Source: an uncultured Verrucomicrobiota bacterium
GTDB taxonomy: Bacteria > Verrucomicrobiota > Verrucomicrobiia > Opitutales > Opitutaceae
Assembly: GCA_903869675.1 (NCBI GenBank)
Contig: CAIQAB010000032.1
Location: 36,258-100,257, forward strand
Length of the DNA: 64,000 bases
Direction: 5' to 3'
Program-made: the position numbers and the translations under genes
Part shown: positions 30,516 through 39,141 of the stretch, one piece after another
Position numbering within the stretch: the stretch's first letter is position 1
Layout: every line of letters starts with the position of its first letter
Notes under the pieces: generated by a model
Databases searched by the model: none
What the model saw: only the letters and a program-made list of their open reading frames with translations
Told to the model about the DNA's origin: nothing

Positions 30516-32000
30516 CTAGCTGAGAATGGTTTGGCGCACGGCACGGCGCCACCCATCCGTCAATCGCTCCACCAACGACGCAGGGAGTTGCGGAGAATAA
30601 ACAAGATCCGCGCGGGCTTGCTCGTCCACCACCTCAAGCGAAGCGACCAAGCCGAGGCCGAGCTGCCCGGCCAGCACGGCGCCGAGCGGCGAGCAATCGG
30701 ACATGCTGGCGACGCGTAGATCCACACCACACAAGTCCGCGCAGAATTGCATGAGAAACTTGCTGGCGGTCGGCCCTCCATCTCCGTGCAAGGCGACCAG
30801 CGGGACACCCGCCTCGGCGCGCATCGCCGCCAGCGCATCTCGAATTTGAAAGCCTATGGATTCGAACGCGGCGCGGGCCACGTGACGGCGGTCGCTGTGG
30901 CTGGAAAGACCGAGGATCGCCGCACGCGCGGCTGGTTGCCAATGCGGAAGCCCAAGTCCGGTGAAGGCCGGGACGACATGAACCCCACCGTTGTCCGGCA
31001 CGGAGAGCGCGAGTTGCTCGATCGCAGGGACATCAGCGGCGAGCCCCATCTGGTCGCGCAGCCAGGTCAGAGTGGAGGCAGAGGAAATAATGATGCCCTC
31101 AAAAGCATAGGTAGGCACTCCCGCGTGGGTCCAAGCGAGGGCGGTAAGCACGCCTTGGTTGGAGAAGCGAGGCGTGTGGCCGATGTTCAACAAAAGGGAC
31201 GAACCGGTGCCGAAGGTAACCTTGGCCGCGCCGGGCGTGTAGCAGCGCTGGGCAAAGAGCGATGCTTGGGAGTCGCCCATCACCCCTCGAATGGACATCG
31301 CGCTAGCCAGAGTGCCATCGAGCGTCGTTTCACCAAAAGCGGAGGAACTGTCGCGGACTTCGGGCAGGGCGCACAGGGGCACTTCCCAAAGCGAGCAGAG
31401 CTCTTCATCCCAGCGGAGCCGGACGATATCGTAGAGCAGGGTGCGACTGGCATTGGTGGAGTCCGTGGCAAAAACCCGGCCCTGCGTGAGCCGGTAGATC
31501 AAGTAGGTGTCGATCGTGCCAATCAGCGCCGAACCGTCGCAGAGTTTCGCCGCGAGTCCGGGCTGATTGCGCACCAGCCACTGGAGTTTGGAGGCGGAGA
31601 AGTAGGCGTCGAGTTTCAGTCCGGTCTTGGCGTGGACCAGCGGTTCGCGACCACCGGCGGCATGGGCCACGCAATACTCGTCACCGCGACGGCACTGCCA
31701 GACGATGGCGCGGTGCAGCGGACGGCCGGTGCCACGTTCGAAAACGACGATCGTTTCGCGCTGGTTCGTGATGGAGAGGGACGCGATCTCGCCGACCCTG
31801 GCGGACTGGCGGTCCAGCAGCGTGCGCAACACGGTGAGTGTGTTTTGCCATATCTCCTCGGCATCGTGCTCGACCCAGCCGGGCTGAGGATAGTGCTGCG
31901 CGTGCTCAAGTGCCTCGCGATCGAGCGCACGCCCGTCCTCATCGAAGAGCAGGGCCTTCGTGGCGGAGGTGCTTTGGTCGAGCGCAAGAAAGATGCTCAT
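30516..32000 (-). CDS. FGGY-family kinase, glycerol-kinase-like
   Basis: 494 residues from the ATG at 32000, which overlaps the previous stop as ATGA. N-lobe: FLALDQSTSATKALLFDE (phosphate loop) and the glycerol-kinase-like HYPQPGWVEHDAEEIW; also SITNQRETIVVF and IVWQCRRG. C-lobe: KVTFGTGSSLLLN and ALHGDGGPTASKFLMQF. It is closest in style to GlpK, but related FGGY kinases phosphorylate xylulose, fuculose or apulose. Its place next to a split transketolase and a FucI/AraA-like isomerase suggests a ketose substrate rather than glycerol. Confidence 0.85.
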   Translation of the reverse strand: MSIFLALDQSTSATKALLFDEDGRALDREALEHAQHYPQPGWVEHDAEEIWQNTLTVLRTLLDRQSARVGEIASLSITNQRETIVVFERGTGRPLHRAIVWQCRRGDEYCVAHAAGGREPLVHAKTGLKLDAYFSASKLQWLVRNQPGLAAKLCDGSALIGTIDTYLIYRLTQGRVFATDSTNASRTLLYDIVRLRWDEELCSLWEVPLCALPEVRDSSSAFGETTLDGTLASAMSIRGVMGDSQASLFAQRCYTPGAAKVTFGTGSSLLLNIGHTPRFSNQGVLTALAWTHAGVPTYAFEGIIISSASTLTWLRDQMGLAADVPAIEQLALSVPDNGGVHVVPAFTGLGLPHWQPAARAAILGLSSHSDRRHVARAAFESIGFQIRDALAAMRAEAGVPLVALHGDGGPTASKFLMQFCADLCGVDLRVASMSDCSPLGAVLAGQLGLGLVASLEVVDEQARADLVYSPQLPASLVERLTDGWRRAVRQTILS

Positions 32001-32968
32001 GGCCGATCGATCTCCGCGGCTTCGCACAGCACCCGGAAGCCAACATAAAAATTCTGGAAGTCCGGCGAGTTGCGGCCGCGAAAGGCGTTCCGGCAATGAC
32101 GCGGGCCGTAAACGAATGCTCCCCCGCGCAACACCCGCTCCTTCCCGAGGGACGGACCGCGCGGGTCTTCCACGGCCGCGAACGGATATTCGCCAAACCA
32201 GTCGCCGCACCATTGCAGGGTGTTGCCCAGCATATCGTAAAGACCCCAGGCATTGGGACGGAAAGTGGCGGCGGGTGAGGTATGGACGAACCCGTCCGAC
32301 CAGGGGAACCCGGGGAACAGCGCGAAGAGGTTCTCGCTGGTGCGGTCGGAGCCATTCAACCAGCCCGCACCGGCCTTGGGATCGTCGCCCCAAGAATAGG
32401 CGGTTCCCACGCCGGCGCGCGCCGCGTATTCCCATTCGGCCTCGGCGGGCAGGCGATAGTTTCGCCCTTCCTTTTCGCTCAGCCAGGCGCAGAAGGCGTC
32501 CGCATCGTGCCAGGTGACGCAGACCACCGGATGACTGGCATCCTGGTGGAAGCCGGGGCTTTTCCACGAGCCGCCCTCGATGCGGCTCCATTTTTCACCC
32601 GCGACGTCCCAGGCGCCCGTCGCCCAACCCTGTTTTTCCGCCGCGGTCCGATATGCGCTCGCCTTCACGAAATCCGCGAATTGTCCGACGGTAACGTGCG
32701 TCACGCCCAACCAAAAGGACCGGGTGAGCGTCACACGATGCGCCGTCTCGTTGGCGTCCCGGCCCGCCTCGGCCTCCGGACTGCCGGCCAGAAACTCCCC
32801 GGCCGGAATCCGCCTAAACCTCATTCCCAGACTGTTCGTCCAAACCGTCGACGCCCGCACCGAGGACGGCTCCCGCGGAGGAAGACCGCTCTCCGCATGG
32901 CCAGCCGCCAGCCAACCGAGCGCTAGGCTCCACACGAGAAGGGACCGGATTTCACGATCGACGCTCAT
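31997..32968 (-). CDS. Secreted SUMF1/FGE-fold protein, catalytic Cys pair incomplete
   Basis: 323 residues from the ATG at 32968 (ATGA overlap with the transketolase gene). A signal peptide (LLVWSLALGWLAAGHAE) precedes a formylglycine-generating-enzyme fold: GMRFRRIPAGEFLAGS, PVVCVTWHDADAFCAWLS, YRLPAEAEWEYAARAG, YDMLGNTLQWCGDWFG and RGGAFVYGPRHCRNAFRG. In true aerobic FGE the last block holds two copper-binding cysteines; here the first is Tyr (FVYG) and only the second (RHC) is kept. No sulfatase lies in the window. It is therefore probably a binding or non-FGE member of the family. Confidence 0.82.
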   Translation of the reverse strand: MSVDREIRSLLVWSLALGWLAAGHAESGLPPREPSSVRASTVWTNSLGMRFRRIPAGEFLAGSPEAEAGRDANETAHRVTLTRSFWLGVTHVTVGQFADFVKASAYRTAAEKQGWATGAWDVAGEKWSRIEGGSWKSPGFHQDASHPVVCVTWHDADAFCAWLSEKEGRNYRLPAEAEWEYAARAGVGTAYSWGDDPKAGAGWLNGSDRTSENLFALFPGFPWSDGFVHTSPAATFRPNAWGLYDMLGNTLQWCGDWFGEYPFAAVEDPRGPSLGKERVLRGGAFVYGPRHCRNAFRGRNSPDFQNFYVGFRVLCEAAEIDRP

Positions 32969-33963
32969 TTCAAGAGACTGACAGCCGTGGCGGAGAGACC
33001 TTCCATGCCGATGCCGTAGTGGCGGAAGAGATCCGCCTGCGCGCCGGTCACGGTGTCCTCGTCGGGAAAGCCGATCATCTTGAAGCGAGGCGCGAGGCCG
33101 GCCTGGAGCAGGGTAGAAGCCACGGCCTCCCCCACCCCGCCGGCCACCATATGCTCTTCCACGGTGATGACCGCGCGGCATTCGCGGCCGGCGGCGAGGA
33201 TGGCGGCGGTGTCGAGCGGCTTGACGGTGTGCAGACTGAGCACCCGGGCGGATATGCCTGCGGCGGCGAGATGCTCGGCCGCGAGCACGGCGTGGACGAC
33301 GGTCTCGCCGTTGGCGATAAAGGCGACGTCCGTGCCCTTGCGAATCGTGATGGCCTTGCCAGCCTCAAACACCGCGCCGGCGGGCGTCACGTCGAACATG
33401 GCGGCCTTGCCGAAACGCACGAAAACCGGGCGCGTGGCCTTGGCGGCGAAGCGGATGGCCTCGCGGGTCTCGAAGTTATCGGCCGGGACGATGATGGTGA
33501 CGTTGTTGATCGCACGGAGGACGGCGAGGTCGTGCAGCGAGTGATGGGTCGAGCCGAGCGCGCCGTAACTGACGCCCGAGCTGATGCCCACCAACACGGC
33601 GGGCACGTTCGAGTAGCAGACGTCATTCTTGATTTGTTCGAGCGAACGGGCGGTGAGGAAACAGGACGGCGAAACGCCAAACGCCTTCTTGCCGCAAGCG
33701 GCGAGGCCCGCGGTCACACCGACGAGGTTTTGCTCGGCGATGCCGACCTCGACGATCTGTTTGGGCAACGCCTTGCCGAAGGGGGCGAGTTTGCCGGAAC
33801 CGCGCGAATCGGAGGTGACGGCGATGATATTGCGGTCGGCGGCGGCGAGGACCTGTAACGTATCGGCGAATTCCTCGAGGTTGGCGCGGCCTTTTTTGAG
33901 GCCGAGGTGCTGCAGCATGGCGCTCGCGGCGGGCGAAAACATGGACGGGGCGGGCGCGCTCAT
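32965..33963 (-). CDS. Transketolase-like C-terminal subunit (split transketolase)
   Basis: 332 residues. Pyr domain and transketolase C-terminal domain: the catalytic Glu for thiamine activation is in VEVGIAEQNLVG, followed by ISSGVSYGALGSTHHSLHD, VPADNFETREAI, and the C-domain with TVEEHMVAGGVGEAV. Start and stop both overlap neighbours as ATGA, so the two halves are translationally coupled. Split transketolases occur in apulose-4-phosphate transketolase (AptAB), in sulfoquinovose transketolase routes and in many uncharacterised sugar clusters. Confidence 0.9.
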   Translation of the reverse strand: MSAPAPSMFSPAASAMLQHLGLKKGRANLEEFADTLQVLAAADRNIIAVTSDSRGSGKLAPFGKALPKQIVEVGIAEQNLVGVTAGLAACGKKAFGVSPSCFLTARSLEQIKNDVCYSNVPAVLVGISSGVSYGALGSTHHSLHDLAVLRAINNVTIIVPADNFETREAIRFAAKATRPVFVRFGKAAMFDVTPAGAVFEAGKAITIRKGTDVAFIANGETVVHAVLAAEHLAAAGISARVLSLHTVKPLDTAAILAAGRECRAVITVEEHMVAGGVGEAVASTLLQAGLAPRFKMIGFPDEDTVTGAQADLFRHYGIGMEGLSATAVSLLK

Positions 33964-34796
33964 GCGGCAGCCTCCCGATATTTTTGCTCGGCGGCGGTAA
34001 GCTCGGCGAGGGCCTGGGCAAGCTCGGCATCGCTCGGAACGCCGTGGTGCCACTTGCCGACGTTTTCCATGAAGGAGACGCCCTTGCCCTTCAACGTGTT
34101 GGCGAGAATGAAGAGCGGCTTGCCAGCGGGAGGCGGAGTGGTCAGCGCGGCGGTAAGTGCGGCGTAGTCGTGACCGTCAACCATGCGGACTTCCCAACCG
34201 AAGGCGCGCCACTTCTCGTCGAGGGGCTCGTTCGACATGACATCTCGGGTGTGACCGGTGATCTGAAGGGTGTTGTGGTCCAGGATCGCAACGAGGTTGT
34301 CCAGCTTGTGGTGGGCGGCGGCCATGGCGGCCTCCCAGTTGGAGCCCTCGGCGAGTTCGCCGTCGCCCAGCAGGGTGAATACGCGATTGGTGGCGCCATC
34401 CATCTTGGCCGCGAGGGCCATGCCGAGGCAGATGGGCAGGCCGTGACCAAGCGCGCCGGTGTTCATTTCCATACCACGGATTTTCCGGGTGGGGTGGCCG
34501 ACGTAGTAACTCTGGTAGTGGCAGACCGTGTCGAGGTCGGCGTCGGGGAAATATCCGCGGTCGGACATGACGGCATAGAGCGCCTCGACACAGTGTCCCT
34601 TGCTCTGGACATAGCGGTCGCGAAGCGGATCGGCAACCGTGGCGGGCGTGATGTTAAGCACCCGGCCGTAAAGGACGTTGAGGATATCGAGGCAGGAAAG
34701 CCCGCCGCCCGTGTGACCGGCGCCGGCGTCGTAAATGAGACGGAGCATGCGCCGGCGCAGCGCGAAGGATTTCAGGACTAGATCGCGATCGGTCAT
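33960..34796 (-). CDS. Transketolase-like N-terminal subunit (split transketolase)
   Basis: 278 residues. Thiamine-diphosphate PP domain: GHTGGGLSCLDILNVLY, QSKGHCVEALYAVM, NTGALGHGLPICLGMALAAK and the TPP-metal motif LGDGELAEGSNWEA. It must pair with the C-terminal subunit, whose ATG overlaps its stop. The spacing to the upstream isomerase-like gene is 1 base. Confidence 0.92.
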   Translation of the reverse strand: MTDRDLVLKSFALRRRMLRLIYDAGAGHTGGGLSCLDILNVLYGRVLNITPATVADPLRDRYVQSKGHCVEALYAVMSDRGYFPDADLDTVCHYQSYYVGHPTRKIRGMEMNTGALGHGLPICLGMALAAKMDGATNRVFTLLGDGELAEGSNWEAAMAAAHHKLDNLVAILDHNTLQITGHTRDVMSNEPLDEKWRAFGWEVRMVDGHDYAALTAALTTPPPAGKPLFILANTLKGKGVSFMENVGKWHHGVPSDAELAQALAELTAAEQKYREAAA

Positions 34797-34797
34797 A

Positions 34798-36222
34798 TCA
34801 TTCCTGAGGCCCCTCGTGGTGGTAAACTTCCCAGCCGAGATACCGCTCGAAAGCCTCGGCGAGGACGCCGGCGGTGCTGGAGGCGTTCATGACAACGTGG
34901 TGTTCAAAACCCTCGCGGCAGACGTGGCGCATGAGCTTTTGCAGCTTGGGCACGCGGGCCACGGCACGGTTGCCGAAGGTCTTTAACTCGTCGTTGGTCA
35001 GCTCGCCCTGGCCGACATAGGTGCGGATGGCGCCGGCGGCGTCGTCGGTCGTGATGCGGCCGTAGGTGAGCGGCGAGGCAGGCGTGCGGCCATCGAGCGC
35101 GCCCCAGGTGTTCTCAACCCCGAGGGTCGAGCCGAGGATGGGGGCGTTGAGGATCTTGATGTCGGGCAGGAAGGATTTGGCCCAGTTGCCGCAGTGAAAG
35201 AGCACGCACTTGTCGTCGGCGGCGCCGTAGTTGTTGTTCCAGTCGACCAGCGCGGACGGCGAGTTGGAGGCCAGCTGCATGGCATACATCGTGAGCACGC
35301 CGGTGACGTCCACCTCGCAAGCGCTGGGCATGAAGTTTTCGCTCATCATACTCATCGAGGTGCAGACGTTGCAGCCGTGGTTGGCCTGCACGGAGGTCCA
35401 GCACTGGATGGCGGTGGCGTCGAGATGGTTGGCGGCGACGAAGTCGTCGAGCACGATGCCGAGGCGGGCCATCTGGGCGAGCTTGGCGGGCGGGACGGCG
35501 GTGGCGTTGGCGTAGGCCTTGATCTCGTCGACCTTGGAGACGAGGCGCTTGTCGCTTTCGCCGATCTTCCCGGCGGCGCCGAGGATCTCGGAAAGGTCCA
35601 CGGTGGTGACGCTGATGCCGTTGCGTTCAAGAATTTTTTCCGAATAGCGAACGGTATTGAAGGCACCGGGACGCGCACCGACGGCGCCGAGGCGCACGCC
35701 GCGCAGACCGCGAACCACGCGGCATACGGCGACGAAGTTAAAGAGGTCGGCGCGGAAGGAGGCGTCGAGCGGATGCACGACGTGCTTCGTCGTCAGCGAG
35801 TAGGCGATACCCGCTTGGCGGAGATTATTGCAGACGGAGATCTTGCCGCAGAAGGCGTCGCGGCGGCGGATGACGTCGAGCTTGTCGAGCTCGTCGGGGT
35901 AGCCTTGGACGAGAACCGGGACGTTGAGACCAGCGATCTTGAGCGTGTCGGCCACGCCCTTCTCGTCGCCGAAGTTGGGCAGGCAAACCAGCACGCCGGC
36001 GATCTTGTCGCGATTGCGGCGGAAGAGGTCGGCGCACTTCCGCGCGTCGTTATGCGTCTCGACCCCACCGAGCTTGGTCTCGTTCGGGTCCAGCATGATA
36101 GCCTCGATCCCGAGTTCACCGAGCAGTTTGACGATGTCGGCCCGGGCATCAGGAACTAGGCGATCGGGGAAAAAATCCCGGTTGCCAAAGATGACACCGA
36201 GGGAGAGTGAGGCAGATTTCAT
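34798..36222 (-). CDS. L-fucose/L-arabinose isomerase-fold protein
   Basis: 474 residues, the first gene of the long minus-strand series. N-terminal Rossmann-like region (DIVKLLGELGIEAIMLDPNET, KIAGVLVCLPNFGDEKGV) and a C-terminal FucI/AraA-type domain with candidate metal ligands in SENFMPSACEVDVTGVL (Glu/Asp) and the His of LFHCGNWAKSF. Family members interconvert aldoses and ketoses with Mn2+. Directly upstream of a split transketolase and an FGGY kinase it would provide the ketose those enzymes need. Substrate unknown; fucose itself is unlikely because fuculokinase and aldolase are not seen. Confidence 0.82.
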   Translation of the reverse strand: MKSASLSLGVIFGNRDFFPDRLVPDARADIVKLLGELGIEAIMLDPNETKLGGVETHNDARKCADLFRRNRDKIAGVLVCLPNFGDEKGVADTLKIAGLNVPVLVQGYPDELDKLDVIRRRDAFCGKISVCNNLRQAGIAYSLTTKHVVHPLDASFRADLFNFVAVCRVVRGLRGVRLGAVGARPGAFNTVRYSEKILERNGISVTTVDLSEILGAAGKIGESDKRLVSKVDEIKAYANATAVPPAKLAQMARLGIVLDDFVAANHLDATAIQCWTSVQANHGCNVCTSMSMMSENFMPSACEVDVTGVLTMYAMQLASNSPSALVDWNNNYGAADDKCVLFHCGNWAKSFLPDIKILNAPILGSTLGVENTWGALDGRTPASPLTYGRITTDDAAGAIRTYVGQGELTNDELKTFGNRAVARVPKLQKLMRHVCREGFEHHVVMNASSTAGVLAEAFERYLGWEVYHHEGPQE

Positions 36223-36339
36223 GAAAGAAGCTTACGCTGGAAATAACCGAAAGACACTGAGTTGAGTAAAAGAAGACAGTAACACAATCAGACCGGTTAT
36301 TCCTCCGTCAATTACCGCGGCATTTGCGGAATCGTAATT

Positions 36340-36361
36340 TAACTCGAATGAATAACTCGAA
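36340..36361 (-). promoter_or_regulatory. Direct repeat upstream of the long operon
   Basis: TAACTCGAA occurs twice (36340-36348 and 36353-36361), period 13 bases, about 120 bases upstream of the first gene (start 36222). A possible activator-binding site; no experimental or comparative support. Confidence 0.35.
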
Positions 36362-36388
36362 GCCAAGCCCAGTGGGCCGAAAATCTTT

Positions 36389-36404
36389 CGTGCAAACGTT
36401 ACCG
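36389..36404 (-). promoter_or_regulatory. LacI-family-operator-like site
   Basis: CGTGCAAACGTTACCG matches the general LacI-family pattern GNAANCGNTTNC with one mismatch and is centred on AACGTT. It lies ~170 bases upstream of the long minus-strand operon and also just beyond the terminator of the surface-protein gene. No LacI-type gene is in the window. Confidence 0.3.
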
Positions 36405-36410
36405 GACAAA

Positions 36411-36446
36411 TAAAAACGTCCGCCGCATGAATCATGCGACGGACGT
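36411..36446 (-). terminator. Intrinsic terminator of the PEP-CTERM gene
   Basis: On the minus strand ACGTCCGTCGCATGA/TCATGCGGCGGACGT forms a ~15-bp stem with one mismatch, followed by TTTTTA. It lies 25 bases after the stop at 36472. Confidence 0.9.
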
Positions 36447-36471
36447 GAAAAACGAATCTTGAATGCTTGAA

Positions 36472-38880
36472 TTAGCTCTGAGTCTTGCGACGGCGGCGGA
36501 CGAGGAACCCACCCAAGGCGGCCGCACCCAGCAGAAGACCAGCGGAGGCCGGCTCAGGAACCGCGGCGAAAGTCACATCCAAGCCCGATCCCGTGACAGA
36601 GTAGGTTGGAACATAACCCTGCAAGCCCGAGACAAAGGTGGTTGAGATGCTGCCGGCATCGCCGGTGAATGAACCACTGCTAGAGATCAAATGATAGGAT
36701 GCGCCCGCCTCCAAGGTTTCCGCGGTCAGCGTGTTGAACGAAAAGCTCAAACCACTGAAGGAAACCGCAGAACTGCCGGCATTCAAGAGATCGCTCGTGC
36801 CCGCGGCAGTCGCCGCCAAGTCGAAATCGAGCTTGGCGCCAGTAAGGGTGAGCGGACCGGTCGAGAGCGTGCCGGCGACGCCAAAGTTGCCGCGACCGCT
36901 GGAATCGGCATCAACCGTGTTCACGCCGGGGGCGAGACGACCGCCGGACGAGACGCTCACGCTGCCGGTGATCGAGCCGGTGCCGGCAAGGGTGGAAAGG
37001 TTATTAACCGTGGTCGAGCCGGTGCCCAGCGCCGAACCGGCACCGAAGGTCAAAGAGAGTCCAGAGCCTGCAGCCAGCGGGCCGACAGTGGTGCTGGTCT
37101 GCAGGCCACCGACCTTAAACGTGGAGCTATTCGTGATTGATTCAACATAGGCCAATGAGCTCGGAGTTCCCGTAACATAAACAGGCTGCCCCACCTTGAG
37201 GTTTGAGGTATTACCAGTGGTAAGCGTAACCGTAGTAACGGCCAACTGGGAGTTAGTTACAGTGGCTACGGTCGCTCCCGTTGTAGATGATTGAGAAACA
37301 GCCGCTCCGTTTACAACCAATTTACTGGCATTTACGCCGTCTCCAACCGCGTTATTACCGGAATTAAACTGGGTGTTGCTTAACTTTACCGAGCCGCCGT
37401 TGCCTTTTTGGGTAATACCAACCGGTCCGTTCGTGGTGATCGCGGTGGAGTAGGCGTCCGTCCGATTGAAGACCAAGTTGCCCGTAGCGGTGCTGTTAAC
37501 GATGGGAGCCACACTGTTGGTGGGAACAAGCGATCCGGTCGTGCCATTGTTTCCCAGTTGAACCGTGCCGGTTCCATTGATGCGGATGCCACCTTGGAAC
37601 GTATTGGTGCCGGTCAGAATCAAGGTGCCGGTGCCATTCATGAAAAGGCCCATGCGAGAATCCGCCGGAACGGTTCCGGAGTTGTCGGCGATATTTGACG
37701 CGATGATGGTGGTGCCACCGCCAGTAAAGTCTTTTACGCGATACAGATCGGTGGTGTTAGCGCTGTTCAAATTCATGGCACCGCCAGACGACCCAATCGT
37801 GACCGTCTTTCCTGCAGCGGTGATGTTATTTGTGAAAAAAGAAAGGCCCGTGCCGGGACTATTACTTAGATCAATCTTGGTTTGGGCAGCCAAGGTGACA
37901 CTGTTGGTGCCTTGGAAGGCGATCGGCCGGTTAATGAGGATAGAGTATTTAGTGATCGTGCGGTCAGTGGTTACCGCCTCTAATGTGTTTTGGGCTGAAC
38001 CCGCTCCAATCGTAAGGGCACTGCTTGCCAGCGGTCCAAACGGCTGGTCGCTGTTTATCTTAAAAACCGTGTTAACATTAGATTGGATACCCAAGACAGT
38101 AGCACCTGTGTAGGTGTTGGTTCCATTGATTTGGATCGAACTGAAATTCGTTCCAGGGGCCCCGCTAACGACCGCAAGGCCAGAGCGGGCACCTAGAGTC
38201 AGCGCGCCAGCCACCGAACCACCATCAGCAATTGTGCCATTGAGCACTAAATTACTTCCGATAGTTCCTGCATTAGTTGTGCCGGATCGGATGGTGAGAA
38301 TGACAGAAGCCGTGGATCCAGAGGTGATGTCGACATCACCCAAGGTAACCGTCTTCATACTGGAGTTTTCAATGGCTCGGCTAGCGGCGGTTCCAGCCGG
38401 GGTGATCTTTCCAGTGATCGATAACGGGTTGTTTGCAGCGCTAGTTGTTACTGCAGTGGAGGTCCCAAAAAAGAGATTTCCAGACTGGGATATTGGGGCA
38501 GAGATAGCGTTCACGGCTCCAACTGTGCCAGCGCTGTTAATATAAGCACCGGTAAGCAAAAGGCTGCCACCAGTGGTGCCGATTGTGGTTCCCAGGGGGG
38601 TCGCGTTGGTATCACCAATGGTCAACGCAGTTAGCCCGTTGGCCAGCGTAGATGAAACGTTCACCGCTTGAGATACGCCGCCGAAGTCACCGCTCAAAAC
38701 AGCCGAATCACCGGCAGCAGAGCCAGGGGTGCCGCCGCCACCCCAAGTGGCGGCCGTATTCCAATCCTGCGCGGTTCCGTTTGGGGTGAGGGTGTATGCG
38801 GCGGCGAACGCCGAGGACGTCGAGAGACCGAGGGCGGCGATGGCCGCTAACAGGGTGCGGGTATTGCGTTGGTTTTTCAT
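36472..38880 (-). CDS. Autotransporter-type beta-strand repeat protein with PEP-CTERM anchor
   Basis: 802 residues from the ATG at 38880, chosen because it gives a normal signal peptide (LLAAIAALGLSTSSAFAAA). The body is low-complexity Gly/Thr/Asn-rich beta-helix repeats of the autotransporter-associated type (DWNTAATWGGG, GTLILTGTNTFQGGIRINGTG, VNNLSTLAGTGSITGSVSV). It ends with a PEP-CTERM sorting signal: VPEPAS, a hydrophobic helix (GLLLGAAALGGFLV) and RRRRK. It is an exported, surface-anchored protein, probably adhesive or structural. GC content is lower than in neighbours, as expected for Thr/Asn-rich repeats. Confidence 0.85.
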   Translation of the reverse strand: MKNQRNTRTLLAAIAALGLSTSSAFAAAYTLTPNGTAQDWNTAATWGGGGTPGSAAGDSAVLSGDFGGVSQAVNVSSTLANGLTALTIGDTNATPLGTTIGTTGGSLLLTGAYINSAGTVGAVNAISAPISQSGNLFFGTSTAVTTSAANNPLSITGKITPAGTAASRAIENSSMKTVTLGDVDITSGSTASVILTIRSGTTNAGTIGSNLVLNGTIADGGSVAGALTLGARSGLAVVSGAPGTNFSSIQINGTNTYTGATVLGIQSNVNTVFKINSDQPFGPLASSALTIGAGSAQNTLEAVTTDRTITKYSILINRPIAFQGTNSVTLAAQTKIDLSNSPGTGLSFFTNNITAAGKTVTIGSSGGAMNLNSANTTDLYRVKDFTGGGTTIIASNIADNSGTVPADSRMGLFMNGTGTLILTGTNTFQGGIRINGTGTVQLGNNGTTGSLVPTNSVAPIVNSTATGNLVFNRTDAYSTAITTNGPVGITQKGNGGSVKLSNTQFNSGNNAVGDGVNASKLVVNGAAVSQSSTTGATVATVTNSQLAVTTVTLTTGNTSNLKVGQPVYVTGTPSSLAYVESITNSSTFKVGGLQTSTTVGPLAAGSGLSLTFGAGSALGTGSTTVNNLSTLAGTGSITGSVSVSSGGRLAPGVNTVDADSSGRGNFGVAGTLSTGPLTLTGAKLDFDLAATAAGTSDLLNAGSSAVSFSGLSFSFNTLTAETLEAGASYHLISSSGSFTGDAGSISTTFVSGLQGYVPTYSVTGSGLDVTFAAVPEPASAGLLLGAAALGGFLVRRRRKTQS

Positions 38881-38978
38881 AGGTAGATTAGAAATTGGGG
38901 GTTGCTTAGTGAATGAGTGGCGCTGGAGGCGCACTAGGCGTGGTTTGGACACGCCCAAGAGATAGCGGATAAGGCGGT

Positions 38979-39011
38979 AAAAGGGGATTACGGGGCGTGA
39001 AAAAGGGGATT
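38979..39011 (-). promoter_or_regulatory. 22-bp-period direct repeat, AraC-type site candidate
   Basis: AAAAGGGGATT occurs at 38979-38989 and 39001-39011. Two half-sites on the same helix face (22-bp period) are the usual geometry for an AraC-family dimer, and an AraC-type gene is divergent from here. It lies ~100 bases upstream of the surface-protein start. Confidence 0.42.
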
Positions 39012-39124
39012 CGAGGGCTGCGGGGGTGACCAGCGAATCTTGGGTTTGAAGACTGTTGTTTATCCCAAAACCCAGCCGGCACAAGAAAGTAATAATGATT
39101 TGCTGCATTTGACGAATAATTATG

Positions 39125-39141
39125 GGATACTCCCTGTATCC
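39125..39141 (+). promoter_or_regulatory. Inverted repeat just upstream of the AraC-type gene
   Basis: GGATAC-TCCCT-GTATCC, perfect 6-bp arms with a 5-base centre, 11 bases before the ATG at 39153. It could be an operator or a 5'-UTR hairpin. Confidence 0.4.

Noticed and set aside
30516..32000. Plain glycerol kinase for glycerol use
   Set aside because: Sequence is GlpK-like, but no glycerol facilitator or glycerol-3-phosphate dehydrogenase is present and the gene is overlapped into a ketose-handling set; kept as generic FGGY kinase.
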